From Phaseolus vulgaris (taxonomy: Eukaryota; Streptophyta; Magnoliopsida; Fabales; Fabaceae): a DNA stretch of 64,000 bases. The notes beneath the pieces are model-generated. The model was not told where the DNA came from. It saw nothing but the letters and a program-made list of their open reading frames with translations, and searched no databases. The position numbers and the translations under genes are program-made. This document shows, one piece after another, positions 35,112 through 46,287 of the stretch (the first letter of the stretch is position 1; every line of letters starts with the position of its first letter). The DNA lies in assembly GCF_000499845.2 (NCBI RefSeq), contig NC_023756.2:39990579-40054578 (forward strand), given 5' to 3'.

Positions 35112-38100
35112 AAGACACTACTCAATTATCATCTGGTTTTTTCCTTTTCTAATTCTACTTATTTTTAACTTTGTTTTGCATATTTTCCCATATTCAGAAG
35201 CAACTGTATGCTGCAAAAATTGTCCATAGAGTCTTTTTCATTTTTGATCATGTGGCTTTCTTCTCAAATCTGTTGTTCATAATACTTTTCAAACATGGAT
35301 CAATCTTCAATTGCTCAGATGGAAAAGTTTTGAACTTTTAATAAAAGGGTGTCCAGAAAATTGGCCAATGGTGAAAAACATAGTTTTTTGTTCTCTTTTT
35401 ACTCTAATATGGAGAACTGGGGAATGAAGAAATGGGAAAATGGTAATTGGTAGTGCAAATTATTTAATTTTTTAAAATTCAGTACCTTATTATTTTATTT
35501 ACCTTTTTGCTTTGTTATTATGCTTATGCAAGTGGCTCTTGTGACTTGTGACTATGATGATAATATCGATGCTTTTTTTGTTTCTGCTTATGAACAGAAA
35601 CCAAGAAATTTTGGGTCATCAAGAAATTCCTCCTATTGGTTGTGGGTCTTTTGATCTTAGCTGAATGGCACCAAAGTCCAAAATGGCTTGTAATTCATCA
35701 TTTCACACAGAAGTGTGTTCTTGTGAGCAAACAAAAATGGTTTTCAAATTCTTTTTCTATTAGGGAAGAGGAATCTGCATGGGATTAATGAACAAACAAT
35801 GTTAAGATAATAATTAATTTGTTGTACCAATGAATATTTATATATGATTTTGTAAACTAATGTACACTTAATAAAAATTAATTAACTTGATAGTGGTATT
35901 AAATTTTCACCATTTTTTATAGTATTTTTTAAAATTATTGGAACTCTTCAATTTTTTCTTTTTAGTTAATTAATGTGTGATGCTGATTTTCTTTTACTCT
36001 GATAACTAGAATGAATTTATCTTGATAATTTATAATATTTATTGTTTATTGACTAAATATTTATAAAATAGTTAAGAATATTTTATAAAAATAATTAAAT
36101 GCAAAATATTATTTAAAATAAATTTTATAGAAAGTAAAATATTTTTTTAAAGAGCGTGTATATACAGTGACAGATGTAGTAGAACTTAAATTTAAAGAAC
36201 CCTTCTCCATCCAATTGTACTAGTTTGTTTTTTAATGATTTGAAACTTGAAATTAGTTTTTATTGAGTCATAGTAAATTTGTGTTATTATGACATTTTTA
36301 TCCTAAAAAATTATACTTTTTCACAGAGGAAAAATGATCTCTTTTGTTTAAGATAAAAGTATACACATTTAATTTATATTATTGTAAAAATATCTCTTAG
36401 CAGCATTGAGTAGCTATGAACAAACATAGGATATTTTTTGTTTTAATCTCTTATGACTTTTATGTGTCATTGATGGTTATTGGTTTTGGAATATTTAAAC
36501 TATCATCTTCGAGACTTCTGATGAAATGAGGTTTTAAATTTATCATCATTTTTGGAGAATTCACTTAAAATATTTGCTTTATAAAGTATCAAAACTAAAT
36601 AATAAAAACTAAAACCAACTTTAAGTAGCACTGAGAAATGAAAAAGAAACTTAAATATCATAAAATTAAACCAAAATAACAAAGTACTTGAAGAGGGCTG
36701 CATAATATTTTAAAATAAAGAAAATAACAAAGTAATTGAAATATCTAATGAAAAGTATTTTTGCCCTTGTTGTTTTCTTTAACCACTTCATTTTTTTTTA
36801 GATATTTTTCCAAACTTAAACATTTAGAATATTTTTTTTTTAAATATTAAAAATCTAGCTTCTATTAGTAAATTTTAACAGAGTACATAAAATTTGACAT
36901 AGAAAATAATATTCTGACTAACTTACAGTGTTTGCCCTCTTTAATTCTAGATCTGTGCTATTAATCTTATTTTATAAAAATTGTAATTTTAGTACAATCC
37001 TCAATTTTACATATGTTTATTTATTTTATTTTAAACAAATTAAATCATAAGCCTATCATCTTCACTCATAAAAAATATTATAATTAATTCAATATAAAAA
37101 TTAAAACCAAACATATAAAATTCGAGATTTGATCAAAAAATGATAAATTTATCCAACATAAATCTAAAGTTACAGAAAAAACAGGGAATCCAAATCATGG
37201 ATAAGAAATTAAAAGAAAACAAAATTATAGTTTGGTGTAATATCTTATATCTCATTGATTGAATTGATAAAATTTAATATTTGTCAAAAAAAAAACTGTA
37301 ATATTAACTGAAATTTAAAAATATGATGAAAGTTTAATAGTTTTTTATTTATTTAAATAATCCCTTAGGGCAATGAATGACACTCCTCTAGGGGGGCCAT
37401 AAGCATTAATTAAGGTACTGTACCACCCTCCACACTTTGGGCCACATTATTATTAGGTTGTTAGAATGCCTAATCATGCATGCAATGATGAAAAATTTAA
37501 AATTTGTAGTACCAGTTTCTACTGTTACAAAAGAAAATTACAAATGAATTCATTCACAATTCAAATAATGGGAGTAGAATGATCTGTCTTTTCATTAAAA
37601 AATAATTATGTCATCAATTAATTGAGATTTACCATTAACTAAATATAAAAAACATTTTATAATATATAATAGATATAAATTTTATTTTATAAATCAATTT
37701 TATAAGATTGATTTAGAAAAATTTATTTTTTTAATATGGTATAGAGTTATTTAGAGTTTATCCTAATTAAATTTATTGGACTAATAAAGTCATTTATTAT
37801 TAGATCCCTATTGGATCACTATACTATACAATCTCACATACAAATTAGCAGGTCTCGAACAAATTAGCAGATCTCGATCATGAAAGAGGTATTTGAAATA
37901 AAAATATTTCATAATATATAAGTTAGTACAAATTTCACATTATAGATTAATTTTATAAGATTAATTTAGATTTAAATTTCAGTTTTTTTCTTAATAGGAG
38001 TTGTTCCAACCATTATAATATGTTTATATTGTTAAAAATATTTTTTTTTAATTTTTTTTAATTAAATATTTTTTTAATTAAACAATTTTTTTTTTGTTCT

Positions 38101-39476
38101 ACAAAACGTTCCATTCATTTTAGGTGAAGAAATGGGTCCTAGCTAATGACTCAAAAGCTGTGTTGAAAAGTGATGAAATGGAAGAGGGGCCATTTGTTGT
38201 GAATTCAGGCTATAACTGCTGATATTGTACTTGCAATGATCAAAGATATGAATCAGTCAAATCTCTTTATGATGCTAAGTTTTGTTGCATCATCACCAAT
38301 GAATCTTGACACAGACTTACTCAAATGGATGATTTTGATTGATCACAAACTTTCTACAATCTTGCCCTTCAGGGCACACCAATAGTTTCTGCTTTAATTG
38401 CATTATTCATTGGTTATCTTAGAAAATTTAATGATGGTTTAGATTGTTTTTTAGGCTTTCAGTGGGGGAAGAAATATTAAAAATAATGTGAAAAGAGTAT
38501 CTGATTAGAAAAAATTACTTTTTGTTTTTTATTTTTCCAGCCATTTCTATGTTGTAAGCAAGGATAAAGGTTTCAAAACATTAATATTACTTTTATACGG
38601 AATATCAAATATCATGTGATATAAATTTTTAAAAAAAAGCTATGGTTTCAATAAATTTATGTAAAAGATAAACATAATATATATTTTATTAGTAATATGA
38701 AAGATGAATTATTGACAAAGGTAACCCAGTTTTATGGTTAAAGCCTTGAAGAGTCCCTTCCAAGAATTAGAACAGAAAGATGGGTTTGGAGTGGGTTCGC
38801 ATAGATTTTCAGTATGGAAGGGAAAGTAAACGGATTTGGGTGGATGTCTTTTGGGGTCATTTCAAATTGCACCTCCATAATTTAAAAAGATACTTCCAAA
38901 ATAGTCTCAAAATCTCATTTTCCTCTTTGGATACATTATTTTTATACTTTTAAATCTTTTTAATATTGTTTTGCAATTAATTTTAAAAAGTGTATTATAA
39001 ATAAAACTATTTTTTTAATACAAAGCTTTTCTTTTAATTGTAATAATATTTAAAGTAAACAAATAACACATTCTTTTAGATTACAAGAAGATCTTATATA
39101 TTAATGATTAAATTTTTGTACAATATAATTGTTAATTTTTTATATAATATAGACCATTTATCTTGATGTGCACAATGTCAATTATACATATATGGTGTTC
39201 AATGACATAATAAGACACTTGAGGGAGGAGTTCCATATATATGGACTTCATTTCCCCATTTTCATCCCTGATAAGTGTTTGTATATACATACTTAATTTA
39301 TCATGAACTCAACATTATGCATATATTTAATTAAAAATAAATCTAAGTTGTTTAAATTATGTATTATTTACATGTAATAGTGTGACACAACATTCTAACT
39401 ACTTTGTTTGCACAAAGCAAGCATCCCTCATCGGCTGGTCATACATATGGGTGAGTGTGACAACTACCCATGTGTA
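35112..39476. other. Long AT-rich intergenic stretch
   Basis: No supported gene. Two degenerate plus-strand TRIM-like LTR blocks are at about 37655-37770 (with a tggtatagagtt remnant of a primer site) and 37905-37995 (tataatatataagttagtac). A GC-richer island at about 38125-38430 follows a TTTTAG and reads in frame for 33 codons (VKKWVLANDSKAVLKSDE ... GYNC, stop). I cannot assign it. Confidence 0.5.
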
Positions 39477-39874
39477 TGTTGGGTATGAAGTCAAGACCAA
39501 TTGGGTTTGGCTGACTAGACACCATATTTAGTGAGTGGGCTTAATCATTGTACACAGTTGAAGCGCAAGTGAACATTGTTCTGTGGCTTCAACTGGGAGA
39601 TTGTTGGGTATGAAGCCATGACCAATTGGGTTGAGCTGACTAGACACCATGTTTAATGAGTTGGCTTAATCATTGCGTGCCTTTTATAATATCTATTTAA
39701 AGAGATCATTGTACTTGTATTTGGTGTGCAATAGGACATAATGAAAACATAATAGTTGCCCGTGTGGATGTAGGTTGCAATTGGCAACCGAACCACGTTA
39801 AATCTTGTGTTGTTTATTTTTCTACAGTTGATTCGTGATTGTGTGTGTTACTCCTGCGTGTGTTTTTTCCATCA
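39477..39874 (+). repeat. 5' LTR
   Basis: It begins TGTTGGGTATGAAGTC and ends TTTTTTCCATCA. Inside, TGTTGGGTATGAAG recurs about 125 bp in, at about 39602, preceded by a purine-rich gggagat, as at the outer boundary of the 3' LTR. Confidence 0.9.
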
Positions 39875-39876
39875 AG

Positions 39877-39888
39877 TGGCATCAGAGC
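39877..39888 (+). other. Primer-binding site (tRNA-iMet type)
   Basis: TGGCATCAGAGC lies 2 bp after the 5' LTR. It differs at one base from the standard TGGTATCAGAGC. Confidence 0.85.
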
Positions 39889-39949
39889 TTGGTTTGTTTA
39901 CACACTAGAGATCCGATTAGCATAAATTAATCGAGACGTGAAAATTGTG

Positions 39950-40245
39950 GTTGCAGCGACGTCCCAACACTAGGTTTCGTAGGGGTTGCAGTAGCATCCC
40001 AAAGCTAGGGTTTTGTAGGGGCTGCAGTAGCCCGAAGCTAGGGTTTCATAGAGGTGGCAACAGCATCCCAAAGCTAGGGTTTCGCAGGGGCTGCAATAGA
40101 GTCCCAAAGCTAGAGATTTGCAGAGGCGACAGCAGTGTCCAAAAGCTAGGGTTTCGCAGGGGCTGCAATAGCATCCCAAAGCTAGGGATTTGCAAAGGCA
40201 ACAACAACGTCCCAAAGTTAGGGTTTCGCAGGGGCTGCAGCGGCG
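39950..40245 (+). repeat. 36-bp tandem repeats in the retroelement leader
   Basis: About eight units of a gcatcccaaagctagggttt-type sequence, mostly 36 bp long (one of 33 bp). They stay open in several frames; one frame repeats a 12-residue unit close to RGCSSIPKLGFR. It lies upstream of gag and is more likely leader sequence than protein-coding. Confidence 0.85.
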
Positions 40246-40599
40246 ACCCAAGATTCGCAACAGCCCAAATCTGCGACTCGCGGCAAGCGCACGTAATAGG
40301 CGGTGCAACGTGCAGTGATGTGGATCGCGACAGGAGTGGTGGCGCTTCATAACGTTGTGTAGGTGGCTTGCTTGTAGTAGAGTCGTGTTCAAGCAGTGCG
40401 ACGGCGGATCGCGTTTCACGGCGAACAAGTGCAGGTGTTTGCGGTGAGTGAGACGACACGGAGGTGCAGTGCGATGACAGTGACGGAAGATGCAGGGTGG
40501 CACGTGCATTTTTTTGCTGATGCAGCAGTGACGGTGCGGTGCTAGACGTGAGGTGTGCCTATTTTTCCCTGCGGCACAAAGTTAAGACAGTTCAGTTAC

Positions 40600-41377
40600 T
40601 GAGCACATCGATAAAATGAATTCGATCTTAGCCAGACTTATGTCAGTGGTCATTAAGTTCGATGATGAAGTTCAAACTTTACTACTGCTATCGTCTTTTC
40701 CTAACAGTTGGTCTGGAACGGTTACACCAGTTATCAGTTCAGCGAAATCCGATGGATTCACTTTTTTTAGAAGATTCATGATCTCATTCTTGGCGAGGAT
40801 GTTCAAAGAAGGAGTTCTGGGAAATTATCTAGTGAATCGCTATATGTCATCAGAGGTAAGAAAAATATCAAAGATAGTGGGAGCAAGAACAAAGAAGGAG
40901 TCAGTCAAAGACTCAGGATTGCTCAAGTGTAACATGTTGGAACTGCTAGGAGGTGGGACATTTCAGGAATCAATGCCCAAATGATAATAAGTCAACATTG
41001 CAGAAGACTTTGCGGATGAGGACCTTTTAGTCTGTTGCGCGGATAACAGTGTGGATTCCTGGGTCATGGATTCTGAAGCATTGCAGAATCTAGTTATTGG
41101 AGACTTTGGAAAGGTAAGACTAGTGGACAACATAACTCTTGATGTTACAGGCATGAGTGACATAGTGTTGAAGACACCAGTTGGTTTTGGGACTTTGAAG
41201 GATGTCAGAGTTGTTCTAAGCTTGACGAAAAGTTTGATTTCTGTTAGGCAGTTGGACGAACAGGGACATGAAGTGAAGTTTGAAAATCATCAGTGGAAGG
41301 TCATTAAGGAAAATCTTGTCATGGCCCACGGAAGAGAGGTTCATTGTATATGGTCTAATTATCGTCTGAGGAAGTGA
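40600..41377 (+). pseudogene. copia gag and partial protease (broken)
   Basis: The gag core (40616-40880) has FDDEVQTLLLLSSFPNSWSG, typical of UBN2-type copia nucleocapsid. The zinc knuckle near 40930-40972 (C-W-N-C ... GHFRNQCP in one frame) has a TAG right after the second Cys, and the longer open frame has shifted off it. The protease (41051-41377) reads SWVMDSEAL where DSGA is expected, and then GDFGKVRLVD ... SLISVRQLDEQGHEV. The sequence then loses homology and reaches the 3' LTR within 500 bp. Confidence 0.85.
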
Positions 41378-41873
41378 CCATCCCAGTTCAGAAGATAAAT
41401 AAAGTCTGGTTCACATAATCTCGTGGGAAAAAGAGGGTTGTCTTTACAAGAGAGAAACCCATAGCCACAGATCAGATTCAGGATGAACGAGCATGGAAAG
41501 GTTCAGGTAGACCAGTCAGAGGTACTTGTGGCAGTGGGAGCACGGGTCGTGCTTCAGCTGAGGTTCCTAAACGAAAGTGGGTTAGGAGAACCAGTATTCC
41601 AGATGTTAAAATTTCTTGTTAAGTATGGAGTATGTTTGTTCTCAGGCTATTCCAGGATCCGACAATTCCTGTAAGTGGGAGCCAGTAGGAACAGAGAATG
41701 GGTCAGTGACTGACGTGTTGAAACTCATGGGAGTTTTAACGAAGTCTTCAAAATGATTAAGAAGGCTGGTGACAACTAGAGGTGGAACATTGAGTTCCGT
41801 GAACAGATTACAGAAGTACATGTACACAGTTGAAGCGTAAGTGAACATTGTTCCGTGACTTCAAGTGGGAAAT

Positions 41874-42271
41874 TGTTGGGTATGAAGTCAAGACCAATTG
41901 GGTTGGGCTTACTAAACACCATGTTTAATGAGTGGGCTTAATCATTGTACACAGTTGAAGCGCAAGTGAACATTGTTTTGTGGCTTCAAGTGGGAGATTG
42001 TTGGGTATGAAGCCATGACCAATTGGGTTGAGCTGACTAGACACCATGTTTAGTGAGTTGGCTTAATCATTGTGTCCCTTTTATAATCTCTATTTAAAGA
42101 GATCATTGTACTTGTAATTGGTGTGCAACAGGACATAATGAAAACCAAATAGTTGCCCGTGTGGATGTAGGTTGCAGTTGGCGACCGAACCACGTTAAAT
42201 CTTGTGTTGTTTATTTTTCTGCAGTTGATTCGTGATTGTGTGTGTTGCTTCCGCGTGTGTTTTTTCCATCA
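41874..42271 (+). repeat. 3' LTR
   Basis: Same length and ends as the 5' LTR, with a modest number of substitutions between them. It follows the polypurine stretch cttcaagtgggaaat. An internal second start is at about 41999. Confidence 0.9.
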
Positions 42272-42926
42272 GGGTACCTACCACACATCCTCAAATTGTC
42301 GAATAACGACAAATATGACATTGCTAACAAATGTCATACTTTTATTAGTAAATAGTGTGCATCCCACCAGATGCAACAAATAAGTGTGGCATGCATACTC
42401 CCATTTGTGGTGGACGTTGGACTCCTCATACACCTCGCACAACCAACTTAGTCTGACGTGAGCACATGACACTGCCTTAACTTTGTCACAATATCACTAA
42501 ACTCCACCCAAAGAGCTCAACCAACAATAATGACACTGGTGTGAAATTCAATGTCACATACAAACAACATTGCTCAACAATAGGGATATGCAACAATGCA
42601 TACACATAATCCAAAGTGGTGGTCATCTCAGCAACAAGGAGGTGGGAAATATTGGTGTGGCGGTACCACTTTTCCCAAAGGCTGAAATGAGACATTTATC
42701 AGCAATCTCATAGTTAATGTCACATAGTGACAACAACTCGGTGTTAAGCACTGCAACCTCAACTTGGGAATGAGAGATCCCAAACTTACTTATGTTTGTG
42801 TGTGACCAGCTTCAATTCACATTGATCCTCACCCTCCCATAGTCTACAAGTCATGTGATCAGTGTAACTCACTAACAAGGACGTATAAGCAGGTCCCCTA
42901 TAAGTCCTACTTGTTCACCATGTTCT
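42272..42926. other. Stretch between the copia and CACTA elements
   Basis: More GC-balanced than most of the window. The open frames (42278-42472 and 42486-42695, minus) have no recognisable domain; it may be old transposon sequence. Confidence 0.35.
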
Positions 42927-44579
42927 CACTAGTGAAAAAAGAAAAAAACAATGATGACTTACTATGACGGGTGTAGTGTACCTTTCATAAAAAGTGGTGC
43001 GGTGACATTTTCGTAATAATCATGAAGTTTATCATGACAGTTAAAATTAAAACTAACATAGTAAGTATTTGCTCTATCTATTCAGGGTAGAATCGTCATA
43101 ATAAAATTTTATTATGTCATTTTTTATTTCAACTGACATAATAAGTGTTTTAACCTAAAACAATCAATAAATTTAACCCTATGTAACCCTTTCACGCACT
43201 CTGAAGCTTCTTCTTCCTCAACAATTTTTTGAACCCTAGGGTAACCCTTCCGCGGGCTGAAGCTTCTTCTTCCACTATCTTCACTTTCTCCTCTCAAACA
43301 ACGAAAATTTCAAACCCTTCCACGTTGAAGCTTCTCATTCCACTATTGAGGTATGCCAATCGAAACTTATAAATGCAAATTTGATGCATTTCCCATTTTT
43401 TCCAAAATTTGTTTGGTTTTGAAACTAGAATTTCCCATTTTTCCCCATTTTTTTTTGAATCCCTAAATAATTCTTCTCCTTCGTGCAATATTCATGGTGC
43501 GTTTATATTAGCTCCTTCTCCTTCTCCTTGCAACTTGTGCGGTGAAATTAATTGGTTTAAGGTTTGATACGTTTTGCTTGTATTACAAATGTGTTTGCAA
43601 TTTTTTGAAACTGTGAATGTGCTTTGTTGTTGTATTGAAATTTTCAAATTTTGAACTTAATCTTTTAGTGTTCTCTGTTATTTTTTAATTCTTATTTTAG
43701 TTGTTGGCTTCTTTTAACTTCTTCCATTAAAAAAAATCATGTTGTTTACTATATGCTTATCTTTCCTTTCATCTTGATTTGAAAATCAGATTTCTTCACA
43801 ATTTATTTGAAAATACAGGTCACATTAAGGTGGATTTCTGTATAAAATAGAATTTAGTTTTAATATATATTATCTTTGCAATAATAGACTTCATTAGTTA
43901 AATTTGTATGTATTAGTGCACACATTTGCAATGAAAGTGAAACAACTATGAAGATTACAACTATGACATTGAGTTTGCATCTTCTCTCTAGTGTTTTGTT
44001 GTGTATGATATTAATACCAATCTGCATTGAAATTTCAATTTCAATTTTTTCCACTGATGATTTTAGGAGTACATTTCTCAACAAAAGCAGTTTTCCAAAA
44101 TGTTTTATATTTGGGACAACATCATTTTCTTACTAGGTTCTTCCAAAACTGTGATAGTTTTTTTTATATTTTGAGACATTTTTTTATAAATATCTAGTGA
44201 AATATTATAAATTTTAGAGAAAATATTCTTGTAATTTTTTTTTTAAAAAAAACATGTAAGAAAAGTTTCATAAATGGTCCAAATTTTGCAATAGTCCTTT
44301 TATTTTCAAAGAATTTTTATTTTTGCAATAATCTTTAAGTTTGAAAGAGATTAATTGCCATATAATTACTTAACTAACTTCTAAAACTTACAACTCTAAC
44401 ATAGTATTAATGCAAAATGTTCCCTTTCCAACCATCAAATAATTTATTACAAATTTTCTAAAGAATGGTAGATAAATTACAATGTAACCCAATATCATAC
44501 AATCCTTGTTAATCTCTGCATGACATACTCTATCACATAATCAATCACAGGAGATGTACTTTCCTCCATCCTGTTTTGA

Positions 44580-46142
44580 TATCATGGTCCACTTGATTGT
44601 ACATTTAGTAAGAGAAATTAGACTTTGTGGTCTAGTGTTATTAAAATGGATGTACCCAATAGAGTGATACATGAAAATATTAAAAGGGTATGTGAAGAAC
44701 CAATATCGTCTTGAAGCATCAACTGTTCAAAGATATATTGTAGAGGAAGCTAATGAGTTTTGTACAGAATACTCGTCTGAAATTGAAGTTGTAGGGTTAC
44801 CTAAGTCTTATCAGCATTGAATAATTGTTGGAAAAGGTACTTGAAGTGCAAAAGTGATGACACATTGATCCAAGATGAAGTTATTCAAGCACATTTTTAT
44901 ATTGAATAACACTGACATAGTCATACCCTACTTAATTGCTCACAAAGATATTGTGAAGAAAAATTATCCATGAATGTCTGAAAAGTGGATGATTAATGAG
45001 CATAACAAGAGGTTTTTTTTGAAGTAGTTCAAAGAAAAAGTTCAAAGTGACAACACAACTTTAGATACATTGAAATGGTTAGCATGTGAGTCAAACTTTG
45101 ATGTCATATGTTGGAATGACTATGATATAAACAATTATTCATTTTATACAAAATTTGAAAATGAAAAAGGCACTATGCAAAATAGTGGAGTAATGGTGGT
45201 GGTTGAGTCAATACATTTCTCTAGTTCAAAGGATAAACATCATGTTATGCCTTCAATGTATTACTTTGGTGTAATTTAAGACATTTGGGTGATTGATTAT
45301 ACAAGTTTCAGAGTACCTGTTTTTAAATGCAAGTGGATTGAATGTAATTATGGCGTTAGTACCGATGATTTAGGTTTTTGCTTGGTTGATCTAGAAAAGT
45401 TCAATTACACTAAAGAGTCATTCATCATGGCATCTCAAGTGAAACAAGTGTTTTATGTCACTGATCCTACTAACAAAAAATGGTCAATGGTTCTGCAAGG
45501 AAGAGTCACACATGGTACTAATGATAATGATGATTTAACACTTGATATCGGTTAGCATGTGAGTCAAACTTTGATGTCATATGTTGGAATGACTATGATA
45601 TAAACAATTATTCATTTTATACAAAATTTGAAGATGAAAAAGGCACTATGCAAAATAGTGGAGTAATGGTGGTGGTTGAGTCAATACATTTCTCTAGTTC
45701 AAAGGATAAACATCATGTTATGCCTTCAATGTATTACTTTGGTGTAATTTAAGACATTTGGGTGATTGATTATACAAGTTTCAGAGTACCTGTTTTTAAA
45801 TGTAAGTGGATTGAATGTAATTATGGCGTTAGTACCGATGATTTAGGTTTTTGCTTGGTTGATCTAGAAAAGTTCAATTACACTAAAGAGCCATTCATCA
45901 TGGCATCTCAAGTGAAACAAGTGTTTTATGTCACTGATCCTACTAACAAAAAATGGTCAATGGTTCTGCAAGGAAGAGTCACACATGGTACTAATGAATA
46001 TGATGATTTAACACTTGATATCGGTGAGACTCCATCTTTCTCCACAAATATGCCAACCTTGGATGTTGATAATGAAGTTGATGATGTTCATGCCACACGT
46101 GATGACCATCATGAAGGGTTGTGGGAGAATGTTCCAACTTAA
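44580..46142 (+). pseudogene. CACTA transposase TNP2, C-terminal half only, partly duplicated
   Basis: A DUF4218-like block comes first (MVHLIVHLVREIRLCG, WMYPIE, YIVEEANEFC), then a DUF4216-like block (DYTSFRVPVFKCKWIE ... DELGF-type DDLGFCLVDLEKFNY ... KQVFYVTDPTNKKWSMVL). The N-terminal catalytic transposase domain that should precede them (about 43500-44580) is not recognisable. Frames are broken by stops, including a TAA between GVI and DIWVIDY. The last part is present twice in tandem. Confidence 0.85.
45077..46022 (+). repeat. 473-bp tandem duplication inside TNP2
   Basis: The segment starting ggttagcatgtgagtcaaac at 45077 recurs at 45550 with only about four or five differences (for example aaaatg/aagatg, gagtca/gagcca, gataat/gaatat). 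The junction is at the shared word tatcggt. Both copies carry the same in-frame TAA (45277-45279 and 45750-45752). Confidence 0.95.
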
Positions 46143-46287
46143 CAATGTAAACAATTTATTTATGTTTATTCTTTATAATGCAAATTTTGTGTGTTTACTT
46201 ATGTTTATTTTGTATAATGCAATATTTGTCTTTTTTTCTTCGTTTTAGTCTATTTCATTTACATTTAATATTTGTTTGAACAGAGAT

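Larger units (their letters stand above)
39477..42271 (+). mobile_element. Non-autonomous copia retrotransposon with both LTRs
   Basis: A 2795-bp element with two 398-bp LTRs (39477-39874, 41874-42271), flanked by GTGTA and GGGTA, a 5-bp duplication with one mismatch. It has a tRNA-iMet-type primer site, a leader of 36-bp tandem repeats, a broken gag, a partial protease, and then passes almost directly to the 3' LTR. Integrase, RT and RNase H are absent, so it could move only with help from a related element. Confidence 0.93.

Noticed and set aside
34910..35229. Ser/Phe-rich and Lys/Arg-rich frames over the purine tract
   Set aside because: They are shadows of the KEEKKE repeat in other frames or on the other strand.
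39970..40509. A 179-residue minus-strand Cys/Leu-rich repeat protein
   Set aside because: It is the reverse frame of the 36-bp leader repeats inside a plus-strand copia element.
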